Below, piece after piece: positions 1 to 11,702 of a stretch of 23,573 nt of DNA (position 1 is its first letter; the number at the start of each line of letters is the position of its first letter). The DNA is taken from NCBI RefSeq assembly GCF_000485595.1, contig NW_014577313.1, positions 214,235 through 237,807 of the forward strand, read 5' to 3'. Under the pieces are notes generated by a model. The model was given only the letters and a program-made list of their open reading frames with translations. It did no database searches and was not told the origin of the DNA. This DNA is from Priapulus caudatus. Its lineage: Eukaryota; Priapulida; Priapulimorpha; Priapulimorphida; Priapulidae. Both the position numbers and the translations under genes were made by a program.

Positions 1-82
<82 letters not shown>

Positions 83-130
83 CGCACAAACGCACGGAAG
101 CACACATGCGCACACACACACATAATAACT
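1..130. repeat. GCAC and CA microsatellites
   Basis: About eleven GCAC units (1-44) followed by a CA run to about 79, then degenerate CACACG sequence. Confidence 0.95.
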
Positions 131-564
131 CACAAAAGCTCGCGTACAGCGATAGCTACGGTGTGTGCTGCTGCTGTCCGTGATTTCCCTTCAAGTGTGA
201 TATGCGCGTAATACGAATGGTGTTCACGATGCGAGCCAACACCGAGCGCTGCTCACTGACTGACTGACTGACTGCCAAAACTCCAGAAGCCGCCTATGTA
301 ACCGCACGCACGTACGTGTGTGTTCACGCTCGTGATGAGTGAACTACAGCTGCGGCTGAATGCCATGCGGCCCGGGGATTTATCCACGACATCGACGTTG
401 ATACCAGAGATGCATACAAAGCGTGGTGACAGACGGGGAGGGGCGAAGGAGGGGGGAGAGAGACAGACAGACGATTGAAGTAAAGCGAGCAGGTACAATT
501 AAAAAAAGAGAGAAAGGAGACACCGGCACACGTCGCGAGAGGAAACGAGGAAAATAGCGAAAAC

Positions 565-660
565 GGCAGAGAGAGAGAGAGAGAGAGAGAGAAAGAAAGC
601 GATATAGATAGATAGAAAGAGATAGAGAGACAGCAAGAAGAGAGAGAGAAAGAGGAGTGG
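565..660. repeat. AG-rich microsatellite
   Basis: A run of AG dinucleotides followed by GATA/GAAA-type degenerate units. The long minus-strand Ser/Leu open frames across it are artefacts of the repeat. Confidence 0.9.
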
Positions 661-1404
661 GAGGAAAAGTAAGAGGAAGCGCAAAAGGAGAAGGGGGTGG
701 AACAAGAGAAAAGGGGGGAGGATAACCAGATAGAATGGCACGGTAGCGAGCTCAATCTAATAATATACAAAATTCAAAAATAAATCTCAATCTATAAATT
801 ACAAAAACCATGGATAATGGATAGAGGTAAAACCTCGCGATTCAAACGCAAACACATAAAACAGCGCTCAGCAACGCCTAAAGATTAAGGAAATCCCCAT
901 CATCGGATGATGTTCAACATGTAATAAGTCAATAACAACGTAGCACATGCTACTCTGGGTCAAAAAAACAGTAGCTTCCGTCCACTATTAAATACAGTTA
1001 AAACTACGAAGATTGAAGGCTCTATTTGAGCACATCCAGACGACTGGAACTGAACGACATATCATTACGCCTAAGCCCTTACTTGAAATTTAATAACAAC
1101 AAGTATCCATGTTAACAGAAAATTCCCGTCTAATGAATCAAGCGACTTTAATAATTTTTTAAGAAATAATTGAATCTTCGTTACTAGACCGATTCAATAG
1201 TCGTCGGTGGCACTAACAAGCTTGCTTCGGTAACGACGACAGGATCAGTCTATCGGCACGTCGTAATTTAAGCAGTGTATACATCTGTACTTCTAAAGAG
1301 CCCATATTTTGCGAAAAGCAAACGAGGAAAATACGGTATTAATCATGTCGGCGCGTAGGGAGATACTGGGAGGGAGAGAGACAGTGAGAGTGAGAGACGG
1401 AAAA

Positions 1405-1432
1405 GGCGAGAGAGAGAGAGAGAGCGCGAGAG

Positions 1433-1475
<43 letters not shown>
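1405..1475. repeat. AG microsatellite
   Basis: Nearly pure AG dinucleotides with a few GC interruptions. Confidence 0.95.
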
Positions 1476-1478
<3 letters not shown>

Positions 1479-1580
1479 GGCACGTATACATAAGCTGACA
1501 CGTTCAGGCAACGTAATTAATTACGACTATTATTGGAAACTCTACGCCGCTCCCTCATTTGTTAAATGAATTACGCCATG

Positions 1581-1745
1581 GAAGAAGAAGAAGAAGAAGA
1601 AGAAGAAGAAGAAGAAGAAGAAGAAGAAGAAGAAGAAGAAGAAGAAGAAGATGATGAAGAAGAAGAAAAAGAAAGAGAAGAAGAAGAAGAAGAAGAAGAA
1701 GAAGAAGAAGAAGATGATGATGATGAAGAGGAGGAGGAGGAGGAA
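1581..1745. repeat. GAA trinucleotide repeat
   Basis: About 50 GAA-type codons with GAT interruptions. It gives a 74-residue poly-Glu/Asp frame on the plus strand (1566-1790) and poly-Ser or poly-Leu frames on the minus strand. Confidence 0.93.
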
Positions 1746-2107
1746 AAGGAGGACGAAGATACGGACGAGGATGCTGACATTTTACTGTAGAATGATAAGT
1801 CCGTTTTGGAGAGCAACAGCAGATGTGTGAAATGGAAGCTGCCTTCGGCATCAATGACCCCTACTCCTCGCAAGACAGCGACAGCGGCGGCAGCAGCAAG
1901 TGGTGGGCACGCACACGTGTGGCTGCTAACATAACGCGAGCTAACCCACCAGCACCTCTTGCTCTCTACCAGCACCTACTCTGTAGCTCTCTGTATAATT
2001 GACAGCCACTAGGTAGCTGACTATGATATCCCGTGCTCCGAATTTGCTGTCGCTGCACACGGACGTAGTACTTTGATGTGTATTACAATTACAATAGTAC
2101 TTGATAG

Positions 2108-2212
2108 TACTTAGTGTGCGTGCGTGTATACGTGTGTGCGTGCGCGAGTGCGTGTCCGCCTACATGCGCGTGCGTGCGTACATGGGTTCGTGCCTGTGTG
2201 TGTGTAAAGTAT
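2108..2212. repeat. Degenerate TGCG/TG repeat
   Basis: Alternating purine-pyrimidine sequence (GTGCGTGCGTGTATACGTGTG-type), capable in principle of Z-DNA. Confidence 0.8.
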
Positions 2213-2278
2213 AGATCTAAGCTGGGTTACGTCATGATACCTACGTGCACTCTAATGAGCAGCCATAGACGGGTGATA

Positions 2279-2466
2279 CTCCATTAGGAGTGTTCCCAAC
2301 TTTAATGTCATTAATGGTCATGAATCTCATGATAACATATATATATATTTATTAGGGTTACATTTTATATATATACAGTATATATTACATTTAGGTTAGG
2401 GTTAGAGTTAGGATTATCAATCATTAATCATTAATGATATCAAAGTTGGGAACACTCCTAATGGAG
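2279..2466. mobile_element. 188-bp MITE with ~37-bp terminal inverted repeats
   Basis: Left end CTCCATTAGGAGTGTTCCCA and right end TGGGAACACTCCTAATGGAG are exact reverse complements, and pairing continues with few mismatches through ATTAATG. The AT-rich core includes degenerate TTAGGGTTAG sequence. No clear target duplication. Confidence 0.92.
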
Positions 2467-2489
2467 CGTTAGCTCGATAGACTTCAGTA

Positions 2490-2590
2490 CTCCCCCCCCA
2501 CACACACACACGCACGCACGCACACGCACGGCCACGTACACACACACGCACACCGCTGCCACCGCCGCCGCCGCCGCCGCCGCCGCCACC
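2490..2590. repeat. C run, CA/CACG and CCG microsatellites
   Basis: An 8-9 C run, CACA and CGCA units, then about nine CCG triplets (2563-2588). Confidence 0.9.
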
Positions 2591-2857
2591 AACACCACTA
2601 CTACAACTACATTAATTCATGACTTTAGTAACACTACATTCCACTCACACACGCCTAAGTAAAGACTTTCATAAACTCGTAACCCCCAGTCCTAACCCGA
2701 GTCTCGAGTCAATAAATCCCTCACTTCCTCCCCACTAAACAAAGCAACATGCTTGTGGGTCCTCAAGCGTATATCGGGTTATGAGCCTGTACGCGAACAT
2801 TGTAGACAGATAAATGGTTGAGCAGCTACCGCTATTGCCTATACTGCTCTGAATGTA

Positions 2858-3195
2858 TAGTCAAACCTGTGTCAGAGGTCAACTCTATAGAAGGGACATC
2901 GGTCTATGAAATAGCACTTTTAGTGGTTTCCTTGCGTAACAGTTACGCAGTGAAACCACCTTTATAGAACGGTCAACTATCTATAAATGACCCTTTGGGT
3001 GGGTATCTTTACGTGGCAGTTTAGAGTGAAACCATATCTACAGAACGGTCACCAGTCTATAAACAGATATTGGCACTGCCATTTCCCTTGAGTGGCAGTT
3101 ATACTGTGAAATAACATAGATCTATAAAACGGGTACCAGCTGCGGATAAAGGACATTTCCAGCGGCGTTTCCTTTAGGTGGCGGTTATAGTGTAT
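2858..3195. repeat. Diverged tandem repeat of transposon-TIR type (about 80-bp units)
   Basis: Starts ATAGTCAAACCTGTGT and repeats phrases such as CTATAGAACGGTCA, GTGAAACCACC and TTTCCTT-GGTGGCAGTTA about four times. Related sequence occurs at 17469-17760 and 21375-21540. CAGTCAAACCT-type starts are typical of pogo/Tigger-like DNA transposon ends. Confidence 0.7.
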
Positions 3196-3684
3196 GCGTG
3201 CGCTTGACTGTATATCAGGTTCGACTGTTAGTCACGCGAGCCGGACGCGTAACAAACGAGATAAGATGATGATCAGATCAACAACATGAACATGCTTGAC
3301 TCATTCCCGCCGCCTGCTTGCATGCCGAAATAGCGCAGCGTAAGTACGTGTGCGTGTGGCGAAGGTCGCTGATTACACAGACGCCACAAACATTAGGACA
3401 CTTCACGGCCGTTTCACTACGAAAATGATAGCAAATAAACGCAAACTGTATTTACTACCGAACGTACCGTCGTTACACCGTCTAATTATTCCGCATAAAT
3501 GATGTTTAACTACCCATCAACAACACACAGTATTGTGGGGGCACGCACACAACTGTGCGCAAGCCCATAATAGATCGCAATAACAGATAACAGGGTAAGC
3601 GCAGTTCCTTGTCTTTGTTTGGATGAGATATTTTTCATATTTTTTTTATTTATTTATACATCCATCAACATTTCTACGTTACGA

Positions 3685-3805
3685 CGAGAGGGGGAGTGAA
3701 TGAGGGATGGATGGAGGAAGGGAGCGAGGGACGGAGGGAGAGAGGGAGGAAGGAAGGGAGGGACGGAACCAGAGAGCGAAGGGGGAGAGAGGGGGATGGG
3801 GGTTA
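3685..3805. repeat. GGGA-rich tract
   Basis: Purine-rich with repeated GGGAG/GGACGG units and several G runs of three or more, so G-quadruplex formation is conceivable. Confidence 0.8.
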
Positions 3806-4337
3806 AAATTATTCTCATAGCAAATTCATCAAATTACAGAGTGAGCAAAACCTCAGCCGTATTTTCGTAGTTTTTGTTGCGTGGAAGAAAATTTCCGATA
3901 CCATTTAGGCTAACATGTCGTAGAACACTCGTACACCGTCACTTTCTTCTAAATATACATTTAACGCCTGAAACATTATTTATTGACCTCTTGTTGATGC
4001 GGTAACAGGACGACGTCACTTGTTTCTCGCGAGGACCTGTACCCTACACTTTGTCTTTATTAACTCCTGATACCACGCATGCACCTGCACGCCGCTGTCT
4101 CTGTGCTTGCATTTCCGCGTCAGCTACGCGGAATGCACAACACAGCCGGTGAAATTCCGCTCACAGTAAATATACGCGTTCATAAACATGACTCATCGCT
4201 TATCAATCCTTCCGCTAATCATTAACCTTCGGCACTGATTACATTCCAGGTTCCGTTTCAAACAAACGTTTCCCTTGTGTATTTATGTATACGCACAATT
4301 CAATATTTGGTTACCAACGTTTCCGTGCACGCATTGT

Positions 4338-4500
4338 ACGTGCGTGTATGAGTGCGCGCGTACGTACGTGTGCGTGTACGAGTGCGTGCGCACATACGTG
4401 TGCGTGTACGAGTGCGTGCGCACATACGTGTGCGTGTACGAGTGCGTGCGCACATACGTGTGCGTGTACGAGTGTGTACGTACAAACGTGTGCGTGCATG
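4338..4500. repeat. 30-bp minisatellite
   Basis: About five units of 30 bp beginning ACGTGTGCGTGTACGAGTGC, the middle ones identical. Since 30 is a multiple of 3 and the unit has no stop, several frames on both strands stay open; none is likely to be a gene. Confidence 0.95.
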
Positions 4501-4584
4501 CGTACACAGACGCTTGCTTGTTCGAGTAGAGCGACTAGCTATTCAAATAATTACCTCTCAAGTAAAACATTAAATTAATACATG

Positions 4585-5035
4585 TAGACATCTCACCTGT
4601 TAGCGCACAGATTACTGCTTACTCCAGTATAAAATAATGACTACTTCGAGTTTGCGCTATTATAGGCTATAATTTATAAAACTTAATTTAGCAAATGAAC
4701 AGTAAACTTGCTCATGCATGCATTCCTGAGATTCGCGAAAATTAAATGTAAAAACGCTATCACGAAACAAGTGCGCGCGTTTAAGTTACGTAAATACGGT
4801 AAGTACGGTTCTAGACTGGTACCGTATGTCGACATGTAATTTATAAACAAAGCTTATATCGTATAGAAAAAGGATACTGGTCGATGGCATTTCACCAGAG
4901 CGAGAATCACGTGCTAGTGCATGATGTTGACATATATGTAAACAAATCTCGTTTGAAACGCAGATCGGTGCACATAGTGGTGGAAATAATCACGAGTGGG
5001 TGTTCTAGGGTATGTTAGCTATGCTGCATTATATC
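4585..5035 (+). repeat. Diverged duplicated block, copy A
   Basis: Shares ordered blocks with 6494-6912: CACCTGTTAG, GATTACT..ACTCCAG, GAGTTTG.GCT, AATGAACAG, GGTCGATGGCAT-type, GAGAATCACGT, GATGTTGACATAT, GTAAAC.AATCT and CATGTTAGC. No coding sense, frames broken. Confidence 0.75.
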
Positions 5036-5074
5036 AAGAGTACATAATAGAGATTATCTCTATTATCTACTCTT
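5034..5074. repeat. Short near-perfect palindrome
   Basis: CAAGAGTA and TACTCTTG flank ATAATAGAGAT/ATCTCTATTAT, forming a hairpin of about 20 bp at the edge of copy A. Confidence 0.85.
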
Positions 5075-5263
5075 GCTTATATGTTTGGTGTTACGCTGGG
5101 AGTAACGGTAAGTTACGTAAGTATTAGAACGACCGAGAACACATAAAAATGTTTGGGAAAACACGTAGGTTGCTTTAACGCGATATAATCTCGCTCATCG
5201 CGGCGTGAATACTAGCAACTTAAATTGGCCAAATCAGTTTTAGATCTGACACAAAATAGTGAA

Positions 5264-5485
<222 letters not shown>

Positions 5486-5947
5486 CACAGGCACTTGGGA
5501 CAGAGTCCAGTAAAAAACTGAAAATAATATGAACACACATTCACAAATAGGCCCTATACGTACCCCCTGTTGACAGTTCCACTGTCGTCCATCTGTATAT
5601 CAATTCCTTCATAAAAACCTATGTAAAAAACTAAAAAACTAACGCCGAACGCTTCCGCACTCGCCGCTGCGAGTGTGCTGTGACGCTATGATAATATCAA
5701 GGAGTGGCTATAATAGAGATGCACTCTTGATAATATATATATATATTATATATATTATCATAGCGTCCCAGCACACTCGCAGCGGCGAGTGCGGGAGCGT
5801 TCGGCGTTAGTTTTTATATAGGTTTTTATGAAGGAAAGTTGATATACAGTGACGCAACAGTGGAACTGTAATTGAGAGGTACGGTAGTAGGGCCTATTTG
5901 TGAATGTGTGTTAATATTATTTTCTTATTCTGTCCCAAGTGCCTGTG
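5486..5947. mobile_element. Foldback element A (462 bp, ~200-bp inverted arms)
   Basis: Arms 5486-5697 and 5753-5947 are reverse complements with few differences, from CACAGGCACTTGGGACAG at the outer end to GACGCTATGATAATAT near the centre. The inner ~65 bp are almost perfect. The central ~55 bp hold a smaller palindrome and an AT run. Flanks AGAAAGAG (5478-5485) and AGAAAAAG (5948-5955) match 7 of 8 as a target duplication, though the left one is within the AG repeat. No transposase. Confidence 0.92.
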
Positions 5948-6105
5948 AGAAAAAGAGGCGAGAGAGTCTGTGGGAGCGGTAGAAGAGAAGGAGACGGGTA
6001 TTGATGCCAGTCAAATAGGGAGTCAGTAGAAGAAGAGAGAATAGCGATTTTCACCATGTGTACGCAGCAGCACCACGTTACTGTTATATAACCAGCCGAT
6101 TCACG

Positions 6106-6373
6106 CACAGGCACTTGAAGCGTTTTAATAAAATATAATGCTAAATAAATACGAAATCTATTTACTAACAAATTCTTAATGTTTATAACTACCTCTTTCA
6201 CCTATATTGCTGAGCAGTTTCCTGTAAATTCCGTCCAAATCCTCTATGTGCAACACACGCTAGCGGCTACCGGCCGCCATGGCTGCCGCTGCTCACTAAC
6301 ACTTATATATATAATAAATATATTTCGTATTTATTTAGCATTATATTTTATTGAAACGCTTCAAGTGCCTGTG
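6106..6373. mobile_element. Foldback element B (268 bp) with perfect 8-bp target duplication
   Basis: Outer ends CACAGGCACTTGAAGCG and CGCTTCAAGTGCCTGTG, arms of about 65 bp, and GATTCACG on both sides (6098-6105 and 6374-6381). Its first 12 bp equal those of element A while the interior differs. The 8-bp duplication suits hAT-like or other 8-bp-TSD superfamilies; non-autonomous. Confidence 0.95.
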
Positions 6374-6493
6374 GATTCACGCACTCACGCACGCACACCA
6401 TAACGACCATTATCTCGAGACACCGAGTTCCTGTCTCGCGCAAAATTAGTGCGATTTAAGATGATTCTCAAATAAATCGAAAAATAAATATAT

Positions 6494-6912
6494 ATAGACA
6501 AATTAGGTCACACCTGTTAGCATCTATATAACACTGATTACTCCAGCAAAAATACTACTTTTTTACTGAGTTTGTGCTGTTATGGCAATAAATAGAAAAT
6601 GAACAGCAAATTTGTGCCTGCCTTCCACAGATTCGCAATAAGGAAATATGAAAATACTTCCACAAAACAAGACCACCTGTTTATGTGACGTTAATTGTTC
6701 TAGAGCGGTATCTATCTCGTCACGTAGACAAAGATAACACAGCAACAGGGCAGCGATCGATGGCATCTCGTGAGAATCACGTACTATTGATGTTGACATA
6801 TGTAAACGAATCTACTTTGAAATACAGCTCGGCAACACATATTGGTGAAAATAACGATGTGTGTGTGTTGCCACTGTGTTCCAACGCATGTTAGCCTTAC
6901 TGTATATTATAT
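6494..6912 (+). repeat. Diverged duplicated block, copy B
   Basis: Direct-orientation partner of 4585-5035, shorter by small deletions. A weaker third relative of the first ~80 bp may start at about 16190 (CTCACCTG, CACTGATTA, CAGTTATAGCATAGAAAAT). The family is unidentified. Confidence 0.7.
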
Positions 6913-7365
6913 ACACTTGGTAAGTTGGTGTAACACAAGAGGTACCGGGTTAGTATCAGAAATCTCGATAAAATATGAAACCGCTTGGGTAGACTCCTTG
7001 CCTTGATACTTGATGCAATTGTCACGATGAACGCCGATCGGACATGTAAGTACACCGCACCTATATCACAACAATAGCTGTTAGTGAGATCGGTGTTCGC
7101 AAGCGCACCAACCTGCCTGCTCGGCTGCATTGCAATGCCCCGGCTATTGTTAGCAGAATAAATAAGGGCAACTCACCTCCCTCCCACCCCCATCTCGGTG
7201 AGTCGCTCTCGCTCCATTCCTCCCTCGTTCACTGCCGTTCTGTTCCTATCACTTGCTCTACCTCCCCTCCTCTATCCCCTTTTCTCCTGTGTAACTCGGT
7301 AAACAAGAGACTCGATAGCGTTCTCTCCCCCTCTCTCCCCCGAGCGACAAGACTCTGCCATCGTA

Positions 7366-7581
7366 ATGGCACCGCAAGAATCTATCGTCGCCAAGGGAAA
7401 TGTGATTTTACGTTTTGTAAAAGTAACAGCGCGATTTCGGCCTCGCTTCTACATTCGCTGGGATCACACGGACGCGGCTGCATTCTCAAGTCGCACTGCA
7501 GTGACTATTAAGGCCAGTCAAGCTGAAAAGCTCCTGACAAAAGAACCGGTGCGGAATGGCATGAATGGCGGAGTGTCTTGA
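7366..7581 (+). CDS. Unrecognised 71-codon open frame after a CT-rich tract
   Basis: The ATG has G at -3 and +4 and follows a pyrimidine-rich stretch (7160-7350) that resembles a TATA-less promoter or 5' UTR. The predicted protein begins MAPQESIVAKGNVILRFVKV and is basic. I recognise no domain, and there is no second exon to support it. It may be a chance frame inside the proposed ARID5-like intron. Confidence 0.15.
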   Translation: MAPQESIVAKGNVILRFVKVTARFRPRFYIRWDHTDAAAFSSRTAVTIKASQAEKLLTKEPVRNGMNGGVS

Positions 7582-8276
7582 TATACAAGGTCAATTAATG
7601 ACCATACAGCGAGAAAAACCGCGCGCAAGTATCCTGGCAAGCAATTACCAGATGTTGTTCCGACAAATTCACTTCCACTACACGTTTACATAGCTCCCGC
7701 TCGCTCACTCTCTCTCCCCTCTCTCGCGCGCTCTCCCAGATGTGCACTTTTGTTTACTCGCAAGAAATTGGCAATGTAACATGGATCTCCATTCTGGCAT
7801 CTCGAGTATTTTGTAGCACGATCGCCATATTTTACTGGCAGCCATTCAAGCGATGGCCGTTTTTTTTAAACTAATTTAATCACCGGAAACACACGTCTAC
7901 ATCGGAAACACACGTCTACATCGGGCAATCCTGTTTACAGAATCAGTCAGCGACGAGAATTCCGCGGAGTCACCGTTTCACAACGGGCCCAGTAATCGCT
8001 TTACATCTATCTTTCCAAATGCAAACATTTGCATGTGAATGGCAACGTTTGTTTGCGACGCTTGTACACTGCGTGATCTACTGTAGTTAAGTTCCCAAGC
8101 TGTGCAGCTAACGGGCCCCTGTCAACCCAGTAATCCAAGACCATGCCTCCTCCCACGGTCCAACCACCACGACTAGTATTAAGTATAACAATACGAATAT
8201 TTGCCAGATACTATGCATTTATCAGTTCAATCCCACTTTAGGACCCCCACAACGCAATTAGCTGCCAGCATAACCC

Positions 8277-8612
8277 CAGGGTGCGAAATTAACGCGAGTC
8301 CGGAGTCAAATACTCCCTGATTTCACATATGCAGGAGTCCGTGTGACTCCCTGATAATTCTGTTATACTAACTAGTAGTAATTCGTTCCAGAGCACGGCC
8401 TCACGGAATTACCGTATTTGTTAGCAAATGTCCCAAAAAAATTTGGCAGACGTACATCACATGAATCTTCAAAATAAGCACATGCTATATTGTTGTTACA
8501 CTTTAGTTTAGCACTTTAGACTGCGGACTCCCTCATTTTGCTATGGATTCCCTCTTTTTGAGGCCAGGGAGTCCGTTGGACTCCCTTGTTCAAAAGTTAA
8601 TTTCTACCCCTG
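8277..8612. mobile_element. MITE-like element with GAAATTAAC-type ends (336 bp)
   Basis: Left end CAGGGTGCGAAATTAAC and the reverse complement of the right end, CAGGGGTAGAAATTAAC, match. Subterminal GGAGTC/GACTCC motifs recur in both orientations (about 8300-8350 and 8520-8585). No clear target duplication. CAGGG-type ends suggest a hAT relative. Confidence 0.75.
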
Positions 8613-8833
8613 TAAGTGTAACCCTACACGTAACCCCTAACCCTAACCTGATCATAAACCCATCATTAAAATCCTGATCGTAAGGCAGAATCAACCACCT
8701 ATTCACTTCAGTTCGATATTCTGCAGCAGAAACACGAATGTACAGTAGGCCAAATAACTAGGCCTAACACGAATAGTAACACCATGAACACAAACACTCA
8801 CCACACACACACATGAGTGCACCCACTCACACG

Positions 8834-8836
<3 letters not shown>

Positions 8837-8895
<59 letters not shown>
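8837..8895. repeat. ATCT and AT microsatellites
   Basis: About seven or eight ATCT units followed by an AT run, inside the ARID5-like intron. Confidence 0.95.
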
Positions 8896-8900
<5 letters not shown>

Positions 8901-8981
8901 CATACATATATATACAACCACATATACATAAGATAATGGATCACATGTAATTAATGATTTAGCGCTAATACGCATGCCTAC

Positions 8982-9236
8982 CTTGCCGTGGATGCTCTTC
9001 CTGCCTTCCGGGGAATCTTCCGGTAGGAAGTAGAGACGCGACGACGACATCTGTTGCTTCGTGTTTCTATCCTCCCACAGCAGCTGCATCTCGCCCACGC
9101 ACACGGGATCCTTCTCGGAAATCCTCACGAAGAAGAACTCACCCAGAGCGAGCACCTTCGCTTGACCGTCGACGACGCATCGCATCGCCTTATAGAACAG
9201 ATACGGTCCGTGCTGCCCGCAAGGCTTGCCAACAAA
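8982..9236 (-). CDS. ARID5: ARID5-like gene, exon 2: conserved N-terminal domain
   Basis: 85 codons, minus strand, acceptor TTTCTCTCCGCAG and donor AAG|GTAGGC, both phase 0. The translation FVGKPCGQHGPYLFYKA, then LALGEFFFVRI, DPVCVGEMQLLWEDR and LYFLPEDSPEGRKSIHG closely follows the N-terminus of vertebrate ARID5A/ARID5B. These nuclear proteins carry an ARID DNA-binding domain further on and act in transcription and chromatin; the N-terminal domain is BAH-like as I recall. The ARID domain itself is not in this window. The protein context continues after HG with EDEV in relatives, which must come from an exon beyond the window or missed here. Confidence 0.9.
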
Positions 9237-10188
9237 CTGCGGAGAGAAAAAAATCATTCGCAATAGATGTCAGTAATCACAGCCGGTCGCTCGCTACTAG
9301 ACGACACTTCCGAACAGCTCTACAGCGTGCGAGAGGAGAGAGAGCGAGTTAATCAAATAATCGCCACTTATGTGATAGCAGGGATTTGCCTGATAGCACG
9401 CAGCAAGCAGGCTTGATCTACAACGATGCAAGATTCTTATTCAATCCTACTTTAGGACCTCGCATTTTGACGATGAATTTAGGATTAGGTTAGGGATACG
9501 GTACGTTAGATCGATATTTAGATTAAATTGGGTTAGTGTAACTGTTAAGGATTTGGTGATGATAACAGTGATTCATACACAATGGTTCCAAAGTGGTATT
9601 GTGAAATTTTGATGTGTGCACTGCTACATCTAGTACAATGCTGAAAACCCCTGCTGCCAGTTAGGTCTGGGAACTGCTGAATTTTTTATTCTCATTTCCC
9701 GATTCATTAATGGATGGCAATATAAGAGTACAACAGCTGTAGGTTATTATGGGTTAGGTGTAAGAACAGGGCGATGATGGGTTATACATCGTGGTCCCAA
9801 AGACCGAGCCTGATTATATGCAAGTAGGCCCTACATAGGACCCAGGTTACATAACTGATAACAACACAAATGCCATTACTTTCTGCAATTTACGAATAGA
9901 AACATTCCCACCAAAACCAGAATGTTCCATCCCACACTATAAGACGCACTCCGACAAGCATTATCCGTGCTATTGCTAACAATTACAACGAGAATCGCTC
10001 GCCGTTTCTGTACATCGATTCTCGGATGTTTGAGTGGGCTGCCTGAGCTAGCGAGGTTCAACGGTAACGACACACGCTGACACCGGAGCGAGCGCGCGGC
10101 CTAAATTACATTCTTCCACATTACACGAGATCGCAAATGACTTTTACGAAATGATTCGAACACGCGTGTGTCGTCGATTACTTCCTAC
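9237..10188 (-). other. ARID5-like intron 1 (952 bp)
   Basis: Between the two minus-strand exons. It contains phrases such as TTCAATCCTACTTTAGGACC (near 9440), also present near 8230, so part is probably repeat-derived. The minus open frame at 9876-10073 is not recognisable and is not needed by the model. Confidence 0.65.
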
Positions 10189-10218
10189 CTGGACTTTTTG
10201 AGTTTCCATTGCTTTCAT
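10189..10218 (-). CDS. ARID5: ARID5-like gene, first coding exon
   Basis: Ten codons on the minus strand, MKAMETQKVQ, ending in CAG with donor GTAGGA, phase 0. An in-frame TAA lies 18 nt before the first ATG. The second ATG (10209) has the better context, G at -3 and G at +4, and would give METQKVQ. Joined to 8982-9236 this yields a short leader directly before FVGKPCGQHGPY, the same layout as ARID5B, where a handful of residues precede VGSPCGLHGPY. Short exon, so supported by phase, donor and position rather than homology. Confidence 0.7.
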
Positions 10219-11446
10219 CGATGTTTTCTTCGGTTAATCAACAGCTTCGGCATCACGCAACGATACACACGCTCCGACACTACATACAAATTGATAGCCG
10301 CGCTGTACTGTAAACACTCTCTAATAGGCGTGACGTCACATTGCGGCAATTCTCAAATATAACTTTAGAGTTGACAGGACTCGCATTTAAAAATTATTAA
10401 TTTCAGTCAAACATTTTTATAAATCGTATGTTTTCATTAGAAACATTATAGTTTGCAACACTAAAAAATTGTCAAGACGCTGTGTGATTTCGATAACATT
10501 CTGTTTACGTTGGGAGGCGTAATGGCGACCGGAAAGTAGGTCCTATGTTTCGAAGTTTTACTTGTAACAAGTATACTTTCTTCTTCTTTTTACACACGTA
10601 ATTATTCGTGAGAACATACAAACCAGACAGTTTCAGTTTCAAGTTTGATTAACTTTATCTCGCTTCCTCTTCGGATTAGTCCTTTGGATTTTGAGACTAA
10701 TAATTCATTAATTGTGATGTTAGTTTTGTTAGTGTTACTGTTACGTACGAAGAGTAGGCCTAGATAGTTTGAACTTTGAGACCCCCGCAATATGTACTAT
10801 TACTAAACTAATAGTAATATGGTCCATGGGCATGCCGCATGGGGTGCTAAACTAGGTTTGTGCTCGGCCATGTTAAATTGTGTAATGCAAAATCATAGTC
10901 CTGTTCTGTGCATCATAATTCGATGCCTTTCTTCAATTCTTGTAATATTCCGCCATAATTAAGGTGAACATTGAGCAGTTTGTTTAAAATTGGAATTCAG
11001 ACGTCTACACGACTATTACGTAATACTAATAGCAATACTAATACAATTGTTTTATTTGCGAAACTGCATTTGTTTTCAAGCTACAAAGTTCTTTATATGG
11101 AAGGGTGTCAGGCTCATACGACATGAAACAGTCGTAGAGCCTGGTTGTGCTAACAAGCGTCTGGCCTAATTCAGTATATGTAGTAGTACCCCCTAACGTA
11201 TACTATGAAATATCATAAGCGAACTCATGATGACTTTACGTTTTCATTGCAATCTGTTATCTACCCGTCTACTTTCTTCTAATTTCATTATATATGCATA
11301 TACACAGTTTATTTAATAAATTAAGTACTGACTACTGTAGAGATTGCATGTCGTTGCTGTTGTTGTTATTACCAGGTTTATCTTTAGATAGGGGTCTTTA
11401 TCAGGCGATGGTGTTGCACATTTAGTGCAGTGTTGTAACTAAACAC
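10219..11446. promoter_or_regulatory. Shared intergenic region between divergent ARID5-like and NTPDase genes
   Basis: The start codons are 1.48 kb apart on opposite strands, so both promoters should lie here or in the element just before the NTPDase start. It is AT-rich. No clear TATA box or initiator can be assigned by eye. Short inverted repeats such as TACTATTACT/AGTAATAGTA-like segments near 10795-10820 are the only structure noticed. Confidence 0.45.
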
Positions 11447-11650
11447 TACTGTATATGCTGTATATTTCGCGGTGGTTTAATTTTCGCGAATTTTGCAAAC
11501 GCGTCCCCGACCGTGATACTAACAACACGCGAATAATTCATACCAAATAATTCATAATTCACCGACCGCGGAATTAACCACTTGCGAAATTGTCCGTCAA
11601 GTCTGAATTCGCGAAAATATCTGTACGCGAAAAATATGGCGTATACAGTA
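11447..11650. mobile_element. ~204-bp MITE-like inverted-repeat element abutting the NTPDase 5' end
   Basis: Left end TACTGTATATGC and the reverse complement of the right end TACTGTATACGCC match, and internal blocks TTTTCGCGAATT and TATATTTCGCG recur inverted in the right half. It is rich in CGCGAA motifs. The right end is 52 bp before the start codon, so it may supply 5' UTR or promoter sequence. Confidence 0.75.
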
Positions 11651-11702
11651 CTCTAAATACTGTCACAATCTGTTCCTTAGGTGAGGTTGCCGTGCATTGA
11701 CG

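Noticed and set aside
1566-1790. 74-residue acidic open frame (poly-Glu/Asp)
   Set aside because: It is produced by a GAA microsatellite; opposite-strand frames across the same bases are also open, and there is no splice or domain support.
2385-2420. Telomere-like TTAGGGTTAG sequence
   Set aside because: Only a few irregular units, located inside a 188-bp MITE; similar TAACCCTAACC phrases near 8635 are also short and degenerate.
4275-4578. Several overlapping open frames on both strands
   Set aside because: All come from a 30-bp minisatellite whose unit length is a multiple of three and has no stop codon.
6685-6894. 69-residue plus-strand open frame
   Set aside because: It lies in duplicated block B, and the matching frame is broken in block A, so it is probably repeat sequence.
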